DNA of 44,245 nucleotides from an uncultured Bacteroidota bacterium (GCA_937871435.1 CALMQM010000106.1:1-44245), one strand, 5' to 3'; positions 8,340 to 17,695 are shown, counted from the stretch's first letter. Notes: generated by a model from the sequence alone, not told the origin. Numbers and translations: made by a program.

Positions 8340-9101
8340 ATGAAATCCTCTGTCTCTTTTTTAGTCCTGTTCCTGATCACGCGTTGCGTGTTGGCAGGTG
8401 GCGCTTACATCGAATATGTACTCACCGGAGAAAATAATGTCAAGACCGGAAATATGTACCTGTATTACCAGGATGGAAATTCACGATCGGAAATGAAAGC
8501 GAATATTCCACAAATGCCCGGTGGCGGAATGAGTTTTGTCGTGTTGTATCTGAAAGATTCTCCGGGAAAATCATTTCGCCTTGATGAAAAAAACAAAACA
8601 TATGTTGAAACCGAATTCAAAGAATCAGGAATGGCGGAATCCGAAGCCAATGATTATGAAGTAACGGTTCTCGGTAAAGAAAAAGTGAATGGCTATTCCT
8701 GTACTCATCTCACCATCAAGAAAAAGACAAGTGCTTTCCAGGAAGAAATGTGGACAACTACTGAGATTAAAGATTTTGAAAAGTATAAGGATGTCAACAG
8801 TAAGTACACGACCAAAGGAATGTACAAAGCCCTGAAAGATAATGGTGCAGACGGATTTCCTGTTAGAATGAAAACAACAGAACGTTCACACAACATGGTA
8901 ATTGACCTGGTGAAAGCTGAAAGCCGGGAAAATCCTGCTTCCCTGTTTAGTCTGGATGGCTATGCAAAATCAACTGCTCCTGCAGCTACACCCGGCGGAG
9001 ATCAGATGAAAGACATGATTCAGAAAATCCAGAACATGACTCCGGAAGAGCGTCAGAAGTACATGCAACAAATGCAGGAACAGTCACAGCCGCACAAATA
9101 A
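8340..9101 (+). CDS. Secreted DUF4412 domain protein
   Basis: This is a 253-residue protein with a signal peptide (residues 1-19, cleaved around VLAG). The DUF4412 pattern is visible: a starting strand GAYIEYVLTG, YYQDGNSRSEM, then LDEKNKTYVE, followed by VTVLGKEKVNGYSCTHLTI and EMWTTTEI. The family is a beta-rich periplasmic or outer-membrane-associated domain of unknown role, distantly LolA-like in layout. The C-terminal 45 residues are Met/Gln-rich (MIQKIQNMTPEERQKYMQQM), probably helical. It follows the aldehyde dehydrogenase after 54 nt and is the last gene before a strong terminator. It could be read through from that operon, but its role seems unrelated. Confidence 0.83.
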   Translation: MKSSVSFLVLFLITRCVLAGGAYIEYVLTGENNVKTGNMYLYYQDGNSRSEMKANIPQMPGGGMSFVVLYLKDSPGKSFRLDEKNKTYVETEFKESGMAESEANDYEVTVLGKEKVNGYSCTHLTIKKKTSAFQEEMWTTTEIKDFEKYKDVNSKYTTKGMYKALKDNGADGFPVRMKTTERSHNMVIDLVKAESRENPASLFSLDGYAKSTAPAATPGGDQMKDMIQKIQNMTPEERQKYMQQMQEQSQPHK

Positions 9102-9120
9102 TCTATCTATTCAGTATAAA

Positions 9121-9157
9121 CAAAAAGGACTCACGCGTTTTGCATGAGTCCTTTTTG
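9121..9157. terminator. Bidirectional intrinsic terminator
   Basis: A 13-bp perfect stem (9121-9133 with 9145-9157) around an 11-nt loop, with an A5 run on one side and a T5 run on the other. It lies between two convergent genes (ends at 9101 and 9168) and can stop transcription from both sides. Confidence 0.85.
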
Positions 9158-9167
9158 TTTGGCAGAA

Positions 9168-10961
9168 TCAGGAATTCTTTTTCTGTGATTCTATCCATCT
9201 ATTTATTTTTTCTTCCAGTATTGAAAGAGGTAAACCACCTGTATCCAGCACTGCATCATGAAATCCTGCAAGTGTAAATTTATCACCCAATTCCTTCTCT
9301 GCTTTGGAACGGAGCTCACGGATTTTCAGCTGTCCGATTTTATAACCAAGCGCTTGTCCGGGATACGCCATGTACCTTTCTATTTCACTCGTGATCGCTT
9401 CTTTACTCTCACCTTCATTCTCGAGAGAAAATTCTATCGCCTGCTCACGAGTCCAGCCTTTCAGATGCATTCCTACATCCACCACCAGGCGAATCGCCCT
9501 GTGCATTTCTTCACTCAGTGAAGCAAAATACTGGTAAGGATCTTTGTATAAACCAAGTTCTGATCCTAAGGATTCAGTATACAATGCCCAGCCTTCCACA
9601 TACGCGCCATAAATCAGAAAACGCCGGAACTCAGGAAGTGATTCGTTTTCCTGTGCAAGAGATATCTGATAGTGATGTCCGGGAATTGCTTCGTGTAAAA
9701 ACAAATCTTCCATACCGAAAGTGTTGAACTTTTTCGGATCGGGAATGGGTGTATAAAATATTCCGGGTCTTGATCCATCCGGTGTTCCCTGATTGTATTC
9801 GGCACTTGCGCTGGCTTCACGGAATTTTTCTGTTTCCCGTATTTCAAATTTCGCCTTCGGTACTTTGTTGAACAATTTACTCAATTGCGGTTTCATGGCT
9901 TCATGGATAGAACGGAATGAATCCAACACCTGCACCGGAGTCGTGAACGGGAAAAATTTCTTATCGGTATTGAGATAGGTGAAGAAAGATTTCAGATCAC
10001 CCTTGTATCCCGTTCCGTCCTTTCCTTTTTCCATTTCGCCGCGTATCCTTTTGACTTCTGATTGTCCTAATTCAAAAATGGAATCAGGACTTATTGTTGT
10101 AGTAGTATAAAGTTGCGCGAGATAATTGTACAATTCCTTTCCCTGGGGAATGTTCCCTATTCCTGCTTTATCAGTACAAGCTGCGATGTATTCATTTTTA
10201 ATGAAATCATACAGTTTTTGGTACGAAGGAATGATCTGAGTCATGATCGCCACCTGGTACAATGAATCAATGTGAGCTTTCTCTTCTTTGGTAAATTCCT
10301 TTGGCATATTGGTAACAGGCATGTAGAAAAGGCTTTTCTTCACATCTTTTACCAACATATCCTGCAATTGCGGCAGTACCCTCTCCATGAGAATTTTATT
10401 TTGCACCACTCCTTCTTTCATTCCCACACGCATATTGGCAATCGCAGTATCACACCATTCATAAAATCCTTTCACGCGCCCCAACCAGTCGTTATAATCT
10501 TTCACAGTCTTGAATGGTTGTGCACTTTGTCCGGAACCAAGTTGTCCAATGGTGAGTGTCATGCAACTGAATTGATTGATCGGCATCAGGTAATCTTTGA
10601 AACTCATTCCCTTCAAACCCATCTCCATTTCATATTTCAGAATTTCGTAGCTGTAACGATCCGATTCTGATAAATTATCCGGATTGAATTTTCCCAGACT
10701 ATCGAGAATGGATTGATAAAAAGTTTTCACTTTATCTCTGTATGCCATACTGAGATCATTCGGTAATATGTCGTTATACCGGTTATCGCCCTGCAGAGTG
10801 GCTTCAAGCGGACTGAGCTTCAATCTTTCCTGCTGATACTCTTCAAAAAACTTTTTGATCTCCTGACTTTGATCTTTTTGTTCCATTGTTTTTGAATTGC
10901 CGGAGTTACAAGCAGACAATGCCGCGAACCCGAAGGCCAATAGTAATGCTTTGAATTTCAT
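9168..10961 (-). CDS. DUF885 family lipoprotein (putative metallopeptidase)
   Basis: This is a 597-residue protein with a lipoprotein signal (LLLAFGFAALSAC; lipidated Cys18), so it is attached to a membrane facing the periplasm or surface. The body is an all-helical DUF885 domain. The family motif HEAIPGHHYQ is present, with H423, E424, H429 and H430, resembling the zinc site of gluzincin-type peptidases. A downstream YVEGWALYTESLG segment supplies the expected second acidic ligand, and the MAYPGQALGYKIGQ block is also typical. Annotators often describe the family as predicted zinc peptidases; a substrate is not known. It is monocistronic: convergent with the DUF4412 gene and separated from the next minus-strand gene by 176 nt. 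Family is certain, activity inferred. Confidence 0.9.
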   Translation of the reverse strand: MKFKALLLAFGFAALSACNSGNSKTMEQKDQSQEIKKFFEEYQQERLKLSPLEATLQGDNRYNDILPNDLSMAYRDKVKTFYQSILDSLGKFNPDNLSESDRYSYEILKYEMEMGLKGMSFKDYLMPINQFSCMTLTIGQLGSGQSAQPFKTVKDYNDWLGRVKGFYEWCDTAIANMRVGMKEGVVQNKILMERVLPQLQDMLVKDVKKSLFYMPVTNMPKEFTKEEKAHIDSLYQVAIMTQIIPSYQKLYDFIKNEYIAACTDKAGIGNIPQGKELYNYLAQLYTTTTISPDSIFELGQSEVKRIRGEMEKGKDGTGYKGDLKSFFTYLNTDKKFFPFTTPVQVLDSFRSIHEAMKPQLSKLFNKVPKAKFEIRETEKFREASASAEYNQGTPDGSRPGIFYTPIPDPKKFNTFGMEDLFLHEAIPGHHYQISLAQENESLPEFRRFLIYGAYVEGWALYTESLGSELGLYKDPYQYFASLSEEMHRAIRLVVDVGMHLKGWTREQAIEFSLENEGESKEAITSEIERYMAYPGQALGYKIGQLKIRELRSKAEKELGDKFTLAGFHDAVLDTGGLPLSILEEKINRWIESQKKNS

Positions 10962-11137
10962 AGAATCGATTTGATCGTGAAATTACAAAGATTTGTTTCA
11001 CGCAAGCGGGAAATTGAAGATGACTCGAACGAAATCCAGCCTTTGGATAAAACTTTACAATAATTTAAGGTAAAGTGTTACCAAGTGTTAAACGAATTTG
11101 TTCCAAAAAGCAATGCTTATTACCCCGAACGAAAAAA

Positions 11138-11554
11138 CTACTTCAGTTTCACTTTAAATTTTTCACTCATCTTGTTGAGTTGTTCCTCACTAACCTCATG
11201 AATATTTTTTCCATCATGGAATTTTTCAACGGTGACAACAAAAAGTTTGTAAGAAAATTCTTTTGCGAGCAGAATGTAAGGTTGCATTTCCCAATCCATC
11301 GAAAATACATTATCGACAATAATTTTAGGTTTCCCTTCTTCCATCGCCGCGCGTGTGTTGAATTCGCATTGTTGATAGGCCAGATGATTTTTATCGAACT
11401 GAAATTTGTATTCACCTGTTTGAGTATTAGTGAAAAAATCATCAATTGAAAAAACAGGAACAGTCCCATTCTCACTTAACAAAGCTGCCAGCGTGGATTT
11501 CCCACTTCCGGGCAATCCACGCAACAACAACAAGGATGGAACGAGTTTATTCAT
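11138..11554 (-). CDS. Small P-loop NTPase / kinase-like protein (N4BP2-like)
   Basis: This is a 138-residue cytoplasmic protein. It begins with strand LLLLRG followed by the Walker A GLPGSGKST (residues 13-21). A FSIDDFF motif about 15 residues later and IIVDNVF (Walker B-like) fit the AAA_33 zeta-toxin/polynucleotide-kinase-like group, including NEDD4-binding-protein-2-like proteins. It is short for the family: there is no obvious lid domain with its arginines beyond FVVTVEKFHDGKNIHEVSEEQLNKM. It therefore probably phosphorylates a small molecule or nucleic-acid end, but the substrate cannot be read from the sequence. It lies 77 nt downstream of the TonB receptor gene on the same strand, without a visible terminator between them. 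Confidence 0.82.
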   Translation of the reverse strand: MNKLVPSLLLLRGLPGSGKSTLAALLSENGTVPVFSIDDFFTNTQTGEYKFQFDKNHLAYQQCEFNTRAAMEEGKPKIIVDNVFSMDWEMQPYILLAKEFSYKLFVVTVEKFHDGKNIHEVSEEQLNKMSEKFKVKLK

Positions 11555-11631
11555 AAACTGTTTTAATCACTCTACCTGAATAACAAGCATTCAAACTAAA
11601 TTACTCCTTGATTTGATCAAAAGTTTCTTCA

Positions 11632-14049
11632 TCAGAATTTTGCCGTCAACTGCATTTGAATAGTGCGGGGTGATTCTATTTTCAATGGTCTGAGTGAATA
11701 GGAAAGATTTCCCACATTCGCGCTGATGAGTGACAAACTAAAATGAGTATTCACATCTACCCGAATTCGTGCGTCACATACCGTTGTGCCTTTGTGATGA
11801 TCCTCTCTGTACTTGCGAATTCCGGTTGGCAGGCGATACGGAACATCAATGTCATAAAATACTTTGTCGATGTTTTGCATAAAACTATAATAGTTTACGC
11901 TAAATCCCAGACTGATCATTCTCCAGGTAATTTCGATATCACCTTTTATTGTTTTTTTGAATCTGTATTTTAAAATATTGTCAGTAGTATCTGTACTTGT
12001 ACTAAGATAACTCAATTGTGTTGGGATAAAACCCGGACTTGGATTGTCAACAGCATAAATATATTCCCGTTCAAGTGCCTCAGGCAAAGTACTCATATAG
12101 CCGGCCATGAATGTCAAAGACCAATCCTTGCTCAGTTTTCCTTTTCCTGCAAGAGTAAATTCAATTCCACGAACTCTGGTTTTACCGGTATTTACAAATT
12201 TAAATCCCGCTGAATCGGGGCGCCACAATGCATAAGTATACTCAATGGTATTGTAATAGTATTCCTGAAATACAGAAGCATCTATAAATCCATACACATT
12301 TCTGATTTTGAATCCTTGCTTCAAACCAATCTCCGCGCTGTTACTTGTCTCCGGTTTCAGATCCGGATTTGGGAAGACGGAAATTCCACCAACGCTCGTG
12401 AAAATAAATTTCTCCGTGATTGTAGGATAACGATAGCCTTCTCCATACGATGCTCTGAAGAATGTTCCTTTAGAAATTGCTACTGACAATCCTCCACGCA
12501 ACAAGGAATGAAATTTTCCATTTTCGTTGTTAATGGAAAAATACTCTCCGCGATAGCCGGCTGAAAGATGGATAAGATCAAAAAGTTTTTTCTCAAATTG
12601 CGCATACCCGGAATAATTCTTCATTGTGTTATCCGGATGTCCGCTGGCGGAATACAATTCAGCATGGGATGAAACACCGTTGTAAACCAATCCTCCCGTA
12701 AAACGCAATGATTTCAGACGTATCAGTTCTTTTGACAGACGGTATTCTCCATACATCACAGTACTTGCATTCGACTGACTGTTGCTGTTATTTACATCAT
12801 TTCCGAAAATCCGTGCATGCAATTCATGTTTCAATCCACTGCGTGAAAAGTATGTGAGGAACGGATCAACATAATACATGTTGGATTTGGAAATGGTCAT
12901 CGTCCCTGGAAATGCTCTGTACATCCCTGAACTGTCGTTGAGCCAGATTAAAGTAAAATTATCGTGCGATTGAAAAACATTCGCGTTGATTCCAAATGCA
13001 AGTCCTTTTATTTTTTCAGGTCGATAGCGGACAGAAAGATTGACCCGGCCTAAACGCGTCCCGACATCTTTGTCACTTAAAGTCGTATCAACAGGCACTG
13101 CAATGTATTTTACAGGCAATGCCGGTCCGATAAAATTGTGGTCCTGCAAAACTCTTCCGCTGATGGTAAAATCCAGATTGCGTTTCTTCAGTAATTGAGT
13201 GGAATGAAGAAAAGAAAAACCCGACTGTGAAGCTGCACCTTTCCACCATTTCGCTCCGGCTACATCCGGAGCATCATACTGGCCATAGTACAGTTCCGCC
13301 TTGGTTTGCGTTTTCTCTTTAGGATAGGTTGTACGTACATGAATGATTCCACTCAAAGCAGAAGATCCATACAAAACAGATGAAGCTCCTTTTATGATTT
13401 CTATCTGCTCCACATTTTCAATCGGAATAAACGACCACTCAGGTCTGCCCTGATCTCCTACAAGAATGGGAATGTCATCGATTAATATCCCGACTCTGCT
13501 TCCAACACCAAAAGAAAAACCACTGCCAGATCTGATTTGTGGTTCACCATCCAATACCGTAAGCCCCGGAACAGAATTCAGTACTGTACTAATGTTGGTT
13601 GTATTCTTACTTTCCATCAAAGCAGGCTTTACCAATTCCATGGAGACAGTAAGTTCTTCCAATTTCTGCTCGTACTTTCCTGCTGAAACGACAACTGCGT
13701 CCAACAGTTTTGAAAGAGGTTGTAACAAAATGTTGTGTTGCACAAAGCTTCCTTCAGCTATATGCACAATGAATGTATCCGTCTTCATGCCAAGAAGAAC
13801 ACACAACAGCGTGTGCTGTCCGGCCACTAAGTTCAGTGAATAATTTCCATCCGCATCCGACACAACAGCATGTCCCGGATCATTGATATCAAACACCAAA
13901 GCACCTGTTATCGTCTCTGAGTATTCCGCACTGTGAACACTTCCTTTCACCCCGGAATCCGCATGAGCATGCATGAATGGGTTCAGCAACATGAACAAGA
14001 AGATAATAAAGATTCTTGTCCGGATTGTGCGCGTTGAATTGGACTTCAT
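11632..14049 (-). CDS. TonB-dependent outer-membrane receptor
   Basis: This is an 805-residue outer-membrane transporter. The start at 14049 (MKSNSTRTIRTR) gives a compact signal peptide. Residues of about 35-115 form a carboxypeptidase-regulatory-like domain (VKGSVHSAEYSETITGALVF, GHAVVSDADGNYSLNLVAG). The plug follows: LDAVVVSAGKYEQKLEELTVSMELVKPALM, SVPGLTVLDGEPQIRSGSG, and the plug-terminal VEQIEIIKGASSVLYGSSALSGIIHV. The rest is a beta-barrel with alternating aromatic strands and ends in the C-terminal Phe (LTAKF) expected for BAM insertion. It lacks the SusC-type length and no SusD is beside it, so a siderophore, metal or cofactor ligand is more likely than a glycan. It follows the PCMD-like gene after 19 nt; the pair is presumably one operon. 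Confidence 0.93.
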   Translation of the reverse strand: MKSNSTRTIRTRIFIIFLFMLLNPFMHAHADSGVKGSVHSAEYSETITGALVFDINDPGHAVVSDADGNYSLNLVAGQHTLLCVLLGMKTDTFIVHIAEGSFVQHNILLQPLSKLLDAVVVSAGKYEQKLEELTVSMELVKPALMESKNTTNISTVLNSVPGLTVLDGEPQIRSGSGFSFGVGSRVGILIDDIPILVGDQGRPEWSFIPIENVEQIEIIKGASSVLYGSSALSGIIHVRTTYPKEKTQTKAELYYGQYDAPDVAGAKWWKGAASQSGFSFLHSTQLLKKRNLDFTISGRVLQDHNFIGPALPVKYIAVPVDTTLSDKDVGTRLGRVNLSVRYRPEKIKGLAFGINANVFQSHDNFTLIWLNDSSGMYRAFPGTMTISKSNMYYVDPFLTYFSRSGLKHELHARIFGNDVNNSNSQSNASTVMYGEYRLSKELIRLKSLRFTGGLVYNGVSSHAELYSASGHPDNTMKNYSGYAQFEKKLFDLIHLSAGYRGEYFSINNENGKFHSLLRGGLSVAISKGTFFRASYGEGYRYPTITEKFIFTSVGGISVFPNPDLKPETSNSAEIGLKQGFKIRNVYGFIDASVFQEYYYNTIEYTYALWRPDSAGFKFVNTGKTRVRGIEFTLAGKGKLSKDWSLTFMAGYMSTLPEALEREYIYAVDNPSPGFIPTQLSYLSTSTDTTDNILKYRFKKTIKGDIEITWRMISLGFSVNYYSFMQNIDKVFYDIDVPYRLPTGIRKYREDHHKGTTVCDARIRVDVNTHFSLSLISANVGNLSYSLRPLKIESPRTIQMQLTAKF

Positions 14050-14068
14050 TCTACAGAAAAAAAACAAA

Positions 14069-14941
14069 TCAATTGATGACGAATCTACCTGAACCGGAAT
14101 TCAATTCAGCTTTGCTTTCTAATTGATAGATGTATACACCCGGTGATAAAAAAGGCAGGGAAAGAAAATTTGTCTCCTGCAGCATTGATTCATATACATT
14201 CTGTCCGACCTCATTGTACACGCGGAGACGATTTCCTTTGACGGTGCCCGAGGAAAAATACAATCCATGATCTGCTGAAGAATAAAAAACCTGTTGTATC
14301 GGAATTGTTAGCAATGGAGCAACGGCCGTTGAATTAAAAATCAATTGCAGATCATCCACATACATGGTACTGTTTACAACAGAAGTATATCCTGCACTGG
14401 ATGATAACGTCGTTCTGGATATTGATGGCGTGTTTGAATTTCTGTACACAATCGGAACAGAAAAATAGGTATACGTTGAAACTGATGTTGTAGGTGTTGT
14501 AAAATCAGCTAATCCTACTGTATCATTCGCATTATCCAACAAAACAAAATCAACAAAACCATTGTCGCCACTTACCGGTGTACATTTGAACCAGCCTGTA
14601 ATGCTGTCTGGTCGCAGGGAATATGCAATTCCTCCGGTAATCGTCTGGTTTTGCACATCAATTGTTCCGGTAGTTGCCAAACCATTTGCTGTTTGTCCGA
14701 AAACAGATTTCGTGGTAAGTTTTATAGCGAAAGAACCTGAATGCACATCCGCGCCACTGGCCTTGGTAGCAGTAAGCACACCAACAAATGCCGTAGACGG
14801 ATTCAAAGTATGCCAGTTGTCGGGATCTTCATAGTTACTCACCGTTGTCCAGTTCTCAAAACCCGGATTTGGCAATGCAATTTGTGCCTGTACGCCAAGC
14901 GTTAGAATAAGGAGCTGGAATAAAAGTAACGATTTGATCAT
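14069..14941 (-). CDS. T9SS-exported PCMD-like (jelly-roll) surface protein
   Basis: This is a 290-residue protein with a Sec signal (MIKSLLLFQLLILTLGVQAQ). It then has a jelly-roll domain of the kind annotated as PCMD (putative carbohydrate metabolism) or a CBM-like fold: LPNPGFENWTTVSNYEDPDNWHTLNP at the start, SGSFAIKLTTKS, and MYVDDLQLIF at the end of the domain (about residue 205). A short T9SS type A tail follows (LRVYNEVGQNVYESM, FLSPGVYIYQLESK). It is probably displayed on the cell surface. It is encoded directly upstream of the TonB receptor, so it may capture that receptor's ligand; this is an inference from position only. Export and fold are well supported, ligand unknown. Confidence 0.78.
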   Translation of the reverse strand: MIKSLLLFQLLILTLGVQAQIALPNPGFENWTTVSNYEDPDNWHTLNPSTAFVGVLTATKASGADVHSGSFAIKLTTKSVFGQTANGLATTGTIDVQNQTITGGIAYSLRPDSITGWFKCTPVSGDNGFVDFVLLDNANDTVGLADFTTPTTSVSTYTYFSVPIVYRNSNTPSISRTTLSSSAGYTSVVNSTMYVDDLQLIFNSTAVAPLLTIPIQQVFYSSADHGLYFSSGTVKGNRLRVYNEVGQNVYESMLQETNFLSLPFLSPGVYIYQLESKAELNSGSGRFVIN

Positions 14942-15206
14942 ACAATCAGCTTAATTTGATTAGTTGACAGTTATTTTAAACGGAACAACAGTTTCGTTTA
15001 GGTTCAGTGGCAATTCACCCGGACAAGATAACCATTCTGTCGGATAAATATAATACCAAAAGAAATGCAATATGCTGAAATCTCATTAGGAACAGACAAC
15101 TTTGGATAGTCCGGCATCCACCAACGTTTTATCGGAAGAATCCTACCATTCACATCATTCTTTTGTCATTTCAATTCAATCTTATGCTATTGCAGAGTAC
15201 AAGTAG

Positions 15207-15214
15207 TACCTTTG
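15207..15214 (+). promoter_or_regulatory. Candidate Bacteroidota -7 box (TACCTTTG)
   Basis: An exact match to TAnnTTTG lies 20 nt before the ATG of the FG-GAP gene. A TTG sits upstream at 15190-15192, but the 14-nt spacing is shorter than usual, so only the -7 element is convincing. Confidence 0.35.
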
Positions 15215-15233
15215 AAATTAAACCCCTCATAGT

Positions 15234-16631
15234 ATGAATAAACGTATACCATCATTCATTCTCTTTTTGATTTTGTTTACTAATTCAGTAAAATCTCAAA
15301 CTGTACTTTTCACGGTGATTGATTCAGTTCCTCCGGGCGCTTATGGTACTGCTGCATGGGGAGATTTCGACAACGACGGATGGAAAGATCTCGCCTACCT
15401 CACTCAGGCGATTCCATTCACTATCTGCAAAATTTATCACAACGTAAACAATCACATGGTTGAAGTGAACCAGCACTTCCCTTTGTTATTCAATCCTGCT
15501 GCAAAATGGGCTGATTTAAACAATGATGGATTCGAGGATCTTGTAGTGAACGGGATGGACTCAACAGGTTCAGGCAGTACATATATTTATGAAAGCAATG
15601 GCAATGGTACTTTTAATTCCATCAGTAACACAGTCACCGGCTTTTCTGCGGGAAGTGTGGATATTGCAGACATGAATCGGGATGGATTGAAAGACCTTGC
15701 TGTAACCGGATTTGACTCCAATGGATTTGAACAGGCATACATTTTCAGGAACAATGGCAATTTCAATTTCAGCAATACAGGCACTGTTCTGGAAGGAATT
15801 CATTTCGGAGAATTAAAGTGGGGCGATTTTGACAACGACAGTCTGCCTGATCTGGCCATCAACGGAATCGGACTTATGGATCAGCGACTTCGTTTGTATC
15901 ACAATCTGGGGAATGATAGTTTCGCTGTGCTCCCGGTTACATATCCCGGAACATCCGGAACATTTGACTGGCTTGATTACAACAATGATGGCCTGCTTGA
16001 TTTTTTTATCACAGGAACAGACAGTACTTTTTCCGGCAACATCACTCAACTGTACAGAAATGACGGGAATGGAAATTTTAATTCCGACACATGTAACATT
16101 CCACAATTTGGCGAACCAAGCGCTGCTTGTCTGGCGGATTTCAACAACGATTCTTTAACAGATATTTGCCTGATTGGTGGCACTCAGGATTTTCCGATCA
16201 GTAATTCAGGAATTTTCTATGGCACCGGTACTTCACTTTTTTCACTCTTTACAGGACCTTATCGTGCCGATATACTGAATATGTCATTGGATGCCGCGGA
16301 CATCGATAATGATGGCGATGAAGATTTAATTCTGAGCAATTACATATTGAGAAATGATGGTGTTGTTGCGGGAGTAAATGATGTTGAAAAAGCGATGTCT
16401 TCTTTCTCTGTATACCCTAACCCGGCACAGGATGAAATGGTTTTGTCCGGAGTTCATACAGGTGATTTGATCACTATATTTAATGCAGAAGGAAAAATAA
16501 TAGAAACATTTCCTTTTGATGAAAAGATTCAGTCGCTGTCTATTTTAAATTTCACACAAGGATTTTATTTTGTTACATGTATGAATAAATCCGGTGAATT
16601 GAAAAGCCAAAAGATTTTTGTTGGCCGTTGA
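15234..16631 (+). CDS. FG-GAP/VCBS-repeat protein with T9SS tail
   Basis: This is a 465-residue secreted protein: a signal peptide (residues 1-21) and then about seven repeats with calcium-binding loops of the FG-GAP/VCBS kind (FDNDGWKDLAYL, LNNDGFEDLVVNG, MNRDGLKDLAVTG, FDNDSLPDLAING, YNNDGLLDFFITG, FNNDSLTDICLIG, IDNDGDEDLIL). The repeats, spaced about 50 residues apart, should fold as a seven-blade beta-propeller. The last 80 residues are a T9SS type A domain (VYPNPAQDEM, FTQGFYFVTCM, KIFVGR). Surface adhesion or ligand binding is the usual guess for such proteins; nothing here identifies the partner. It is transcribed alone or with the SET-domain gene 33 nt downstream. Confidence 0.9.
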   Translation: MNKRIPSFILFLILFTNSVKSQTVLFTVIDSVPPGAYGTAAWGDFDNDGWKDLAYLTQAIPFTICKIYHNVNNHMVEVNQHFPLLFNPAAKWADLNNDGFEDLVVNGMDSTGSGSTYIYESNGNGTFNSISNTVTGFSAGSVDIADMNRDGLKDLAVTGFDSNGFEQAYIFRNNGNFNFSNTGTVLEGIHFGELKWGDFDNDSLPDLAINGIGLMDQRLRLYHNLGNDSFAVLPVTYPGTSGTFDWLDYNNDGLLDFFITGTDSTFSGNITQLYRNDGNGNFNSDTCNIPQFGEPSAACLADFNNDSLTDICLIGGTQDFPISNSGIFYGTGTSLFSLFTGPYRADILNMSLDAADIDNDGDEDLILSNYILRNDGVVAGVNDVEKAMSSFSVYPNPAQDEMVLSGVHTGDLITIFNAEGKIIETFPFDEKIQSLSILNFTQGFYFVTCMNKSGELKSQKIFVGR

Positions 16632-16664
16632 TCACTCTGGCATTGGATTTTTTTCTTCTTTTGC

Positions 16665-17126
16665 ATGAGTTACACTCGTATGGCATTTCTGGAAAAAAAT
16701 TTAGTGATTAAAAACTCATCTTTACCCGGAGCAGGAAAAGGATTATTTACGAAAATTGATATTCCCAAAGGAACACGGATCGTTGAATACAAAGGTCGCC
16801 TGCAACCCTGGAAAGATTTGAAAAAGGAAGATGGTTACAATGCATATATTTTTCGCATCAACAACAGAATTGCAATAAATGCTTTGCCTTACAAAAAAGC
16901 CATGGGCAGATTCGCAAATGATGCTCAGGGCTTGTCGCGTATTCCGGGTCTGAAAAACAATTCGGAATACAATGTAGAAAATCGATCCTGCTATATCGAC
17001 TCTATTCGGGATATAAAAAAAGGAGAGGAGATATTTGTTGGTTACGGAAAAGAATTCTGGGATCTCATCCGCAAAATCAGGAAGGAAAAGCTAAAGAAAA
17101 ATAAGTCCGGGAAAAGCAGGAAATAA
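16665..17126 (+). CDS. SET-domain protein lysine methyltransferase
   Basis: This 153-residue cytoplasmic protein consists of little more than a SET domain. The SAM-binding entry GAGKGLFTK, the EYKGR strand, the AYIFRINN strand, the core RFANDAQ (in place of the eukaryotic NHS; also seen in other bacterial SET proteins) and the terminal EEIFVGYGKEFW with the catalytic Tyr are all present. A very basic tail (RKEKLKKNKSGKSRK) could bind nucleic acid or an acidic partner. Bacterial SET enzymes methylate lysines of proteins; the substrate is unknown. Start ATG 16665 is used; ATG 16680 is an equally plausible alternative that removes five residues. It is followed 13 nt later by the DUF1905 gene, so the two should be co-expressed. 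Confidence 0.87.
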   Translation: MSYTRMAFLEKNLVIKNSSLPGAGKGLFTKIDIPKGTRIVEYKGRLQPWKDLKKEDGYNAYIFRINNRIAINALPYKKAMGRFANDAQGLSRIPGLKNNSEYNVENRSCYIDSIRDIKKGEEIFVGYGKEFWDLIRKIRKEKLKKNKSGKSRK

Positions 17127-17139
17127 TTTTTTTCACAGA

Positions 17140-17664
17140 ATGAAAATTGTTCGTTACAAAACCACAATTCTCAAGTTTAAAAAACACGGAGAAAAAACCG
17201 GCTGGACTTACATCGTAATTCCTGTGGACATCGCGGCAAAATTGTATCCGGGTAATAAAAAATCATTTCGTGTGAAAGGGAAACTGGATGATTTTGAAAT
17301 CAGTGGAATCGCTCTGATTCCAATGGGGAAAGGTGAATTTATCATGCCATTAAATGCTCAACTCCGCAAAGGAATCGGAAAAAGAGATGGCGCAATATTA
17401 ATGGTAAGTTTGCAAAGAGATGATTCGGAACGGGTATTAGATAAAGAATTTATGGAATGTCTTGCCGAGGATCCGGATGCATTGGCATATTTTAATTCCC
17501 TTCCAGGATCACATCAAAATTATTTTTCGAAATGGATCGCAAGTGCTAAGTCGGAAGAAACAAAAGCGCGCCGAATTGCCAGAAGCCTGAATGCTTTATC
17601 CAAAAATATGGGCTACCCTGAAATGCTCAGAGCTGAAAAGCAGGCAAGAAAAGCATTGGAATAA
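17140..17664 (+). CDS. DUF1905 / YdeI-OmpD-associated domain protein
   Basis: This is a 174-residue cytoplasmic protein with two domains. Residues 5-95 are DUF1905, a small beta-barrel (TTILKFKKHGEKTGWTYIVIP, FRVKGKLDDFEISGIALIPMGKGEF, RKGIGKRDGAILMVSLQRD). Residues of about 100-165 are the YdeI/OmdA-like helical domain (ALAYFNSLPGSHQNYFSKWIASAKSEETKARRIARSL). The combination is common in Bacteroidota and Firmicutes; family members have been linked to resistance to bacteriocins or cationic peptides, but the mechanism is not clear. It follows the SET gene after 13 nt and ends at a small hairpin. Domain calls are good; function is weakly known. Confidence 0.87.
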   Translation: MKIVRYKTTILKFKKHGEKTGWTYIVIPVDIAAKLYPGNKKSFRVKGKLDDFEISGIALIPMGKGEFIMPLNAQLRKGIGKRDGAILMVSLQRDDSERVLDKEFMECLAEDPDALAYFNSLPGSHQNYFSKWIASAKSEETKARRIARSLNALSKNMGYPEMLRAEKQARKALE

Positions 17665-17677
17665 AAATGAAATGCAA

Positions 17678-17695
17678 TCCGAAAGTTTTTTCGGA
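17678..17695. terminator. Short hairpin between convergent genes
   Basis: A 7-bp stem (17678-17684 TCCGAAA with 17689-17695 TTTCGGA) around a 4-nt loop, between the DUF1905 gene and the convergent 1490-aa gene. The stem is short and there is no long T run after it, so termination is plausible but weak. Confidence 0.4.
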
